A stretch of DNA of 34,470 bases from a bacterium (GTDB lineage Bacteria > Patescibacteriota > Saccharimonadia > Saccharimonadales > UBA4665): contig JAJXVX010000002.1 in assembly GCA_021781915.1 (NCBI GenBank), forward strand, positions 1 through 34,470. Reading direction: 5' to 3'. The notes beneath the pieces were generated by a model that saw nothing but the letters and a program-made list of their open reading frames with translations, was not told the DNA's origin and searched no databases. Below, one piece after another: positions 31,784 through 34,470 of the stretch (position 1 is its first letter; each line of letters begins with the position of its first letter). A program made the position numbers and the translations under genes.

Positions 31784-33260
31784 AATTGTAGTTTAACACA
31801 GGAAGGCAAATATTTCTTTCCTTCCAGTACACTTGTTTAAATTCATAAAGATACATTGATAAATTGTATAAATATATATCTAGAATAAAGGCGAATAGCA
31901 CAAGGAACCTATACCTGATAATTCTACGATCAAAAGTTAAATCAATTAATTGATTGTAATAAATGAGTTGAAGAATGATTGAAACTAAAGATAAAACGAT
32001 AAGAGGAGTATAAAGAAGTGAGATTGATAAAATAAGTGAAATTGTAGGTAGAATAAATAGAGCAAATTCAGTTAAAGTAATAATTGAAACTAAATCTAAT
32101 CGACGGTGAAGTTTAGGGTAGTATGTTCGTATAGCCGTTTGTTTTTGCTCATAACTTGATTTATAGCTTTCAAGTCCGATCGTTCTGTCTGATTTTAATA
32201 ATTTGTATTTAAGCTTAGATAATAATACTTGCCTAGAAACATAACTTTCTGGGGATACTTTATGCCTAATTGATTTGAAAGATCCATTTTTGATAAGAAA
32301 TTCTTTTTCGACTATCCAGCAAGTGCTTAATATAGGCGGTCTCTTTAACCAATACCTAGGAAATGAAATTTCAAATGCATATCTTAATGGTTGATAGAAT
32401 AGCGAACCAGCGTCAGCTTTGTCATAGGTATTCTTGGGAATTACACTAATCATCGAATATTTTTCTGTTTTATAAATGTCAATTAGGCTTCTGATAGTGT
32501 GCGTTTCAAATCTTACGTCAACTCCGCAAAAAATTATGATTTCACCGTTTGCTTGTTCTAGCAACTGCTCGTAAGCAAAGTTTTTAGGCAACCAATCATT
32601 TTCAGGAACCTGCCCTTGTAAAAACCTGACACCATTATGAGCAAAATTCTTGATAATTTGTGAAGTTTTTTTCGATAATGAGCAATCATCTAATACTATA
32701 ATTTCAAGTTTGGGATAATCAGATTTAACTAAACTCAACAAACATGATTCAAGATCGTTTGTTTCGTTCCTGGCTGGAATCAATACACTAACAGTAGGCA
32801 AGTCTTTATCGTAATAGTGAATCGGTTTATGGGTATGTTTGGCGTTTAAAATATTAAGCCGAGTAAAAATGTTAATCACCAAAAGCAGTAAAGTAACCGC
32901 CGATATATATATAAGTAATAATTTAATACTGAAAAGATATCTATAGAAATTATTGTATAGGAACAGTACTAGTATCACTAATACTATATTTAGCCTAATA
33001 CTAGAGTTAATAATCATTCCCTGTAAATTGACACTATATTGCTTAGCTCCTCTCATCAGGTTTAATATTCGGTAGCTACTAAAAAATAAAAACAATAAGA
33101 ACAGTAGCGGTGAGTTACTAAAGACAGCGAAAATTAAAATTGCGAAAAATGATAATATAGACAGTAAATAGTTAACAGTTCTCCCTTTAATTAAGGATAG
33201 TGAGATAACTTCTATTATTGATATAGTAAGAATGCAAAGCAGTGCGACTGATTCAATCAT
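31746..33260 (-). CDS. Membrane GT2 family glycosyltransferase
   Basis: Inverting glycosyltransferase in the cytoplasmic membrane, likely acting on a lipid- or envelope-linked acceptor. I choose ATG at 33260 (504 aa), since the upstream TTG (33299) lies inside the -35 box. Four hydrophobic N-terminal segments (first about 130 residues) precede the GT-A domain: TVSVLIPARNE, IIVLDDCS and the metal-binding CGVDVRFE (DxD form). Further C-terminal helices follow, after an EQKQTAIRTYYP element resembling the QxxRW region. The order resembles ceramide-glucosyltransferase- and carotenoid-glycosyltransferase-like GT2 proteins. Substrate unknown. Confidence 0.85.
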   Translation of the reverse strand: MIESVALLCILTISIIEVISLSLIKGRTVNYLLSILSFFAILIFAVFSNSPLLFLLFLFFSSYRILNLMRGAKQYSVNLQGMIINSSIRLNIVLVILVLFLYNNFYRYLFSIKLLLIYISAVTLLLLVINIFTRLNILNAKHTHKPIHYYDKDLPTVSVLIPARNETNDLESCLLSLVKSDYPKLEIIVLDDCSLSKKTSQIIKNFAHNGVRFLQGQVPENDWLPKNFAYEQLLEQANGEIIIFCGVDVRFETHTIRSLIDIYKTEKYSMISVIPKNTYDKADAGSLFYQPLRYAFEISFPRYWLKRPPILSTCWIVEKEFLIKNGSFKSIRHKVSPESYVSRQVLLSKLKYKLLKSDRTIGLESYKSSYEQKQTAIRTYYPKLHRRLDLVSIITLTEFALFILPTISLILSISLLYTPLIVLSLVSIILQLIYYNQLIDLTFDRRIIRYRFLVLFAFILDIYLYNLSMYLYEFKQVYWKERNICLPVLNYNFNFPSTNSERKY

Positions 33261-33270
33261 AACCTTTTTA

Positions 33271-33299
33271 ATATTATTACTTTTGTGTGTTACAGACAA
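33271..33299 (-). promoter_or_regulatory. GT2 gene promoter (TTGTCT - 17 - TAATAT), near-leaderless
   Basis: Minus strand: TTGTCT (33299 down to 33294), 17 bases, TAATAT (33276 down to 33271), then 10 bases to the ATG. AAGG lies two bases before the ATG, too close for a normal SD. It is divergent from the secE promoter, with 17 bases between the two -35 boxes. Confidence 0.55.
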
Positions 33300-33316
33300 A
33301 CCTAAACGACATCTTG

Positions 33317-33345
33317 TTGACGGATTGATTAGGGCATGATATTAT
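33317..33345 (+). promoter_or_regulatory. secE-nusG-rplK promoter (TTGACG - 17 - extended TATTAT)
   Basis: -35 TTGACG (33317-33322), 17-base spacer, -10 TATTAT (33340-33345) with extended TG at 33337-33338. Predicted start near 33352, two bases before a mini-ORF start codon. Confidence 0.7.
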
Positions 33346-33353
33346 TGACAAGT

Positions 33354-33389
33354 ATGAACCTACAATTTATTGTAGGTTTTATTTTTTAG
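33354..33389 (+). promoter_or_regulatory. secE leader: 11-codon mini-ORF inside a 5'-terminal hairpin
   Basis: An ATG at the predicted RNA 5' end opens MNLQFIVGFIF and stops at TAG (33387-33389), whose last two bases begin the secE SD AGGAGAG (33388-33394). The same bases form a perfect 9-pair hairpin, AACCTACAA (33357-33365) / TTGTAGGTT (33370-33378) with loop TTTA, followed by TTATTTTTT. It looks like a terminator but starts only about five bases from the RNA end. It may be a 5' stabiliser, an attenuator or a coupling device. Confidence 0.5.
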
Positions 33390-33396
33390 GAGAGAT

Positions 33397-33771
33397 ATGG
33401 CAAAGATAACCAAAAACAACGGTAAAGAAAAAGCCTCTAGTCAAAGTCTTAGAGATAAATTTGAATCTTTATCTGATAAGGCAAAAATTAATTCTAACTC
33501 AACTAAAAGTAATTTAAAAAAACAGACTAAAGTTAAACGAGTATCAAAAAACACTAAATTATCAAAAGCGTTTAGGATAATTGGTTTGATACTTATGCCG
33601 ATATATTTCCGAAATAGTTGGAAGGAACTTAAACAAGTAACTTGGCCTAATTTTAAGCTAAGTCGTCAGCTGACATTAGCAGTTATAATTTTTGCAGTAT
33701 TTTTCGGGGTATCTATCGCATTAGTTGATTCTGGTCTTAGTCGAGTGTTTAAAGTTATATTATTAAAATAA
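33397..33771 (+). CDS. secE: Preprotein translocase subunit SecE
   Basis: Essential clamp around SecY in the membrane. 124 aa. The first about 60 residues are a Lys/Ser-rich extension; the family core follows: FRNSWKELKQVTWPNFKLSR (amphipathic helix, about 69-88) and one transmembrane helix (about 90-110). SD AGGAGAG is three bases before the ATG by its right end. It is the first gene of the standard secE-nusG-rplK order. Confidence 0.94.
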   Translation: MAKITKNNGKEKASSQSLRDKFESLSDKAKINSNSTKSNLKKQTKVKRVSKNTKLSKAFRIIGLILMPIYFRNSWKELKQVTWPNFKLSRQLTLAVIIFAVFFGVSIALVDSGLSRVFKVILLK

Positions 33772-33785
33772 GGAAAGTGGTTAAT

Positions 33786-34343
33786 ATGTCATCTACTAGC
33801 ACGAAAAGATATGACGAAACTTCTAAGAAATGGTATGCAATCCATACTTATTCTGGTTATGAAGAAAAAGTTTCGGAAAGCATTAAACAAAGAATTGAAT
33901 CACTTGATATGGGTGATAAAATTTTTGATGTACTAGTTCCAAAAGAAAAAATGATAGAAATTAAAAACGGGAAAAGAAGAATTGCAGAAAAAAAGATTTT
34001 TCAAGGTTATGTTCTTGTCAATATGAAGTTATCTGAAGATGCTTGGTATACAGTTCGAAATACCCCAGGAGTTACTGGCTTCGTCGGTAGCGGAAGTGAT
34101 CCAACACCAGTAGAAACAGCAGAAATAGAAAAGATTAAGAAGAGAATGGGGTTAGAACAACCTAAACACCAGATCGACTTTAAAATTGGTGATGTTGTCA
34201 ATATTATTGATGGACCTTTCAAAAGTTTTGACGGTAGTATTAGCGATATAGACCAACAAAAAGGAAAACTGAAAGTTTTAGTTAATATGTTTGGAAGAGA
34301 AACCCCTGTTGAATTGGATAGTTTGCAGGTTAAAAAAGTATAA
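33786..34343 (+). CDS. nusG: Transcription termination/antitermination factor NusG
   Basis: Binds RNA polymerase through its N-domain and Rho or S10 through its KOW domain. I choose ATG 33786 (185 aa), 11 bases after AAGGA; an in-frame GTG at 33777 is only two bases from the SD. NGN domain: KKWYAIHTYSGYEEKVSESI, PKEKMIEIKNGKRR, FQGYVLVNMKL and VRNTPGVTGFVG. KOW domain: FKIGDVVNIIDGPFKSFDG and VNMFGRETPVELD. S10, its partner, is also in this window. Confidence 0.97.
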   Translation: MSSTSTKRYDETSKKWYAIHTYSGYEEKVSESIKQRIESLDMGDKIFDVLVPKEKMIEIKNGKRRIAEKKIFQGYVLVNMKLSEDAWYTVRNTPGVTGFVGSGSDPTPVETAEIEKIKKRMGLEQPKHQIDFKIGDVVNIIDGPFKSFDGSISDIDQQKGKLKVLVNMFGRETPVELDSLQVKKV

Positions 34344-34366
34344 TTTTAGGATTAAAGGTATATATT

Positions 34367-34470
34367 ATGGCAGAAAAAGTTATTAAAGCTAATCTAAAAA
34401 TGAAGATCAAGGGCGGTCAAGCGAATGCTGCGCCTCCAGTTGGAAGCACTCTAGGTCAATACGGAGTCAA
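34367..34470 (+). CDS. rplK: 50S ribosomal protein L11, 5' portion (partial at window end)
   Basis: The first 34 codons of L11, the GTPase-centre protein. MAEKVIKANLKMKIKGGQAN and AAPPVGSTLGQYGV are the conserved N-terminal domain start (the usual signature is PAPPVGPALGQ). SD AAAGG (34354-34358) lies 8 bases before the ATG. It follows nusG by 23 bases; rplA is expected off-window. Confidence 0.95.
   Translation, partial: MAEKVIKANLKMKIKGGQANAAPPVGSTLGQYGV

Noticed and set aside
33261-33299. TTG start for the GT2 gene
   Set aside because: TTG 33299 lies in the predicted -35 box; ATG 33260 is downstream of the -10 and begins the first membrane helix.
33357-33387. secE leader hairpin as a terminator of an upstream + strand gene
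   Set aside because: The nearest upstream + strand gene ends at 31783, the gene between is on the minus strand, and the hairpin lies downstream of the secE promoter.
33777-33785. GTG start for nusG
   Set aside because: The SD AAGGA ends only two bases before it; ATG 33786 has workable spacing and gives a normal NusG start.

Overview
The window reads as a chromosomal segment of a Patescibacteria/CPR bacterium, most likely Candidatus Saccharibacteria (TM7) or a close relative. The evidence is low G+C (mid-30s percent by eye), a complete S10-spc-alpha ribosomal run lacking rpmD (L30, absent across CPR), cysteine-free versions of S4, S14, L33 and L36, short proteins, and the standard genetic code (no in-frame UGA in any conserved gene). 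The phylum call is inference from gene content; no phylogeny was run.

Region 1 (1-17590, all + strand) is the translation superoperon. It begins inside fusA, then tuf, rpsJ, rplC-D-W-B, rpsS, rplV, rpsC, rplP, rpmC, rpsQ, rplN-X-E, rpsN, rpsH, rplF-R, rpsE, rplO, secY, infA, rpmJ (38 aa), rpsM-K-D, rpoA, rplQ, rplM, rpsI. Genes are packed with many one-base TAATG overlaps, and Shine-Dalgarno (SD) sequences sit inside the 3' ends of the preceding genes. Promoter-like sequences precede tuf (two), rpsJ, rplC and infA. adk and map, which often lie between secY and infA, are absent.

Region 2 (17591-21749, + strand) holds trpS, an RluA/RluD-type pseudouridine synthase, holB (clamp-loader delta'), a membrane-anchored TPR protein, tRNA-Thr(UGU), tRNA-Tyr(GUA), tRNA-Thr(GGU), a promoter-to-terminator unit with no convincing ORF (candidate small RNA), and rpmG (L33).

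Region 3 (21756-29176, - strand) is accessory. One operon encodes a GT4 glucan-synthase-like glycosyltransferase, a GH57 amylase-like enzyme and a GH15 glucoamylase-like enzyme, all without signal peptides, so probably cytoplasmic storage-polysaccharide metabolism. A second operon encodes a RecB-like nuclease/DUF2779 protein, a PIG-L-type deacetylase and a glycerophosphodiesterase. tRNA-Trp(CCA) lies just upstream of it on the same strand.

Region 4 (29276-33260) has a P-loop kinase-like protein, a YgjP-type metallopeptidase (DUF45) and a soluble PAS histidine kinase on +, and a membrane GT2 glycosyltransferase on -.

Region 5 (33317-end, + strand) returns to the core: secE, nusG and the start of rplK. 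A strong promoter is followed at once by an 11-codon mini-ORF folded into a hairpin. The ancestral rpmG / tRNA-Trp / secE / nusG / rplK neighbourhood thus appears interrupted by Regions 3 and 4.

No IS element, CRISPR array, rRNA or replication origin was seen. No gene-free stretch exceeds 300 bases; the longest are 21363-21545, 3161-3322 and 2701-2830, all described below. The most interesting signals are regulatory: several non-ribosomal genes have a -10 box only 7-12 bases before the start codon and no SD (predicted leaderless mRNAs), plus the candidate small RNA, the secE leader, and an operator-like dyad inside the rplC promoter.
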